A stretch of DNA of 32,064 nt, from positions 1 through 32,064 of the forward strand of contig JAGBDS010000099.1 of the NCBI GenBank assembly GCA_017937405.1, written 5' to 3'. The DNA comes from Oscillibacter sp. (GTDB taxonomy: Bacteria > Bacillota > Clostridia > Oscillospirales > Oscillospiraceae). Shown piece by piece: positions 31,533-32,064 of the stretch. A model generated the notes under the pieces. The model searched no databases, was not told the origin of the DNA, and worked only from the letters and a program-made list of their open reading frames with translations. The position numbers and the translations under genes are program-made. The first letter of the stretch is position 1. Every line of letters starts with the position of its first letter.

Positions 31533-31648
31533 CCACCGGCCGTGCCGGTGGTATGCACAAGCCCCCTTGGGGCATGTCCCGGGCAGAGCCTATAGGCTCG
31601 TCGAACGGTCTGCCAATCGCGCAGATTTTCCGGGCACGCCCCTAAAGG
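31533..31648 (+). other. Hairpin-rich spacer between engB and the right IS copy
   Basis: CCACCGGC and GCCGGTGG pair around a 3-base loop directly behind engB (31533-31551), possibly its terminator though no T-run follows. Further on, CCCCTTGGGGCATG with TCCCGGG pairs imperfectly with CCGGGCACGCCCCTAAAGGG near the IS end, enclosing AGCCTATAGGCT (a perfect 12-bp palindrome) and GCAGA/TCTGC. No reading frame is convincing. It may be a structured RNA or DNA element. Confidence 0.45.
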
Positions 31649-31678
31649 GGAGACCGCAGAAAATTCTGTGTAATCGAC
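31649..31678. repeat. Terminal inverted repeat of the right IS256 copy
   Basis: Exact inverted match to 825-854. The preceding bases (AAAGG) differ from those beside the left copy (GATT), which sets the element boundary at 31649 within one or two bases. Confidence 0.7.
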
Positions 31679-31752
31679 GAACCTCGACAGTATGAAAATC
31701 TTCGACTGAGTCAAGAATGAGATCAAACATTCAAGACGAGGAGACGAAGATT

Positions 31753-32064
31753 ATGCAGTCGGTACCACAGGATTTGTTGAAGGAATACGTTCAGAGCCAG
31801 CACTTTACCAGCACGACGGAGATCATGGAGGCCATGATGGAAATGTTCCGGGACGTCATCCAGACCGTCATGGAAGTGGAGATGGACGAGGAGCTTGGTC
31901 GAGAGCGTTGCGAGCGCTCGGACGCGCTGGAGGGAACCCCCAGAAACTACCGCAACGGCTACACGAAGAAGACCGTCAAGACCCAGCTGGGCGAGGTGGA
32001 CATCAAGGTGCCCCGGGACCGGAACGGCTCCTTCGAGCCCAAGATCATCGGCAAGTATGACCGG
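31753..32064 (+). CDS. IS256-family transposase, partial (C-terminus outside window)
   Basis: The first 104 residues (MQSVPQDLLKEYVQSQ...) match the left copy with a few changes, for example P3S, K29M and EPEGAP to ALEGTP. The RNYRNGYTKKTVKTQLGEVD segment is intact. The catalytic Asp residues lie beyond the window. No break is seen in the visible part. Confidence 0.88.
   Translation, partial: MQSVPQDLLKEYVQSQHFTSTTEIMEAMMEMFRDVIQTVMEVEMDEELGRERCERSDALEGTPRNYRNGYTKKTVKTQLGEVDIKVPRDRNGSFEPKIIGKYDR

Larger units (their letters stand above)
31649..32064 (+). mobile_element. IS256-family insertion sequence, second copy, partial
   Basis: The first 30 bases are identical to the inverted complement of 825-854, then leader and transposase start follow with few differences from the left copy. 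The orientation is opposite to that of the left copy and both transposases point outward. The rest is outside the window. Confidence 0.9.

Noticed and set aside
1-32064. The whole window as a composite transposon
   Set aside because: IS copies are inverted, but the cargo is essential chromosomal genes in standard Bacillota order. Chance placement near both ends is more likely.
1-32064. CRISPR array or defence island
   Set aside because: No spaced direct repeats of CRISPR type and no cas, restriction or abortive-infection genes; the Fic protein alone does not make a defence locus.

Overview
The window reads as a chromosomal stretch of a GC-rich, spore-forming Bacillota. Rex, AddAB, Mini-III, RqcH, SpoIIR and the tig-clpP-clpX-lon-engB order are all typical of Clostridia. 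Codon use, GC-rich spacers and an SLH-type envelope protein suggest Oscillospiraceae (Flavonifractor/Lawsonibacter/Intestinimonas-like); that family assignment is inference. Nearly all of it is housekeeping DNA. The accessory signal is at the two ends and at one tRNA locus.

Layout. 1-854: one end of an IS256-family element on the minus strand, running off the window. 857-1462: a class III (self-inhibited) Fic protein. 1492-2038: a tRNA-Arg(CCG) gene followed by two orphan copies of its 5' half; both break at the same base of the anticodon loop, and the outer one still has a good promoter. This looks like the scar of at least two integrative elements. 2070-4139: rex with a self-overlapping operator/promoter, an SLH-domain secreted protein, and a 42-residue Cys-rich membrane peptide. 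4204-6459: mrnC-rqcH (23S rRNA maturation and ribosome rescue). 6476-9022: a DUF378 membrane protein divergent from thrH, a 52-residue membrane peptide and a DUF1015 protein (possible serine/phosphoserine module). 9028-9329: a decayed gene. 9345-11542: a terminator/anti-terminator-like element, ispE, spoIIR and a VOC protein. 11542-19153: a DUF1643 gene divergent from the addB-addA recombination nuclease operon.

19217-23849: a promoter nested in the addA terminator, then a tightly overlapping operon lepB-rbgA-membrane protein-rnhB-yraN and thrC. 23871-24878: a small zinc-ribbon membrane protein and a metallophosphoesterase. 24911-31532: the protein quality-control cluster tig, clpP, clpX, lon, engB, with a perfect 12-bp inverted repeat before clpP. 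31649-32064: a second IS256-family copy, opposite in orientation to the first, so the whole 30.8-kb core sits between inverted IS copies.

No CRISPR array, rRNA gene, phage structural gene or recognisable defence operon is visible. The most unusual items are the tandem tRNA-Arg attachment scars, the mutually exclusive hairpins before ispE, the overlooked Cys-rich peptide gene, the altered GRG motif of RNase HII, and the histone-like tail of trigger factor.
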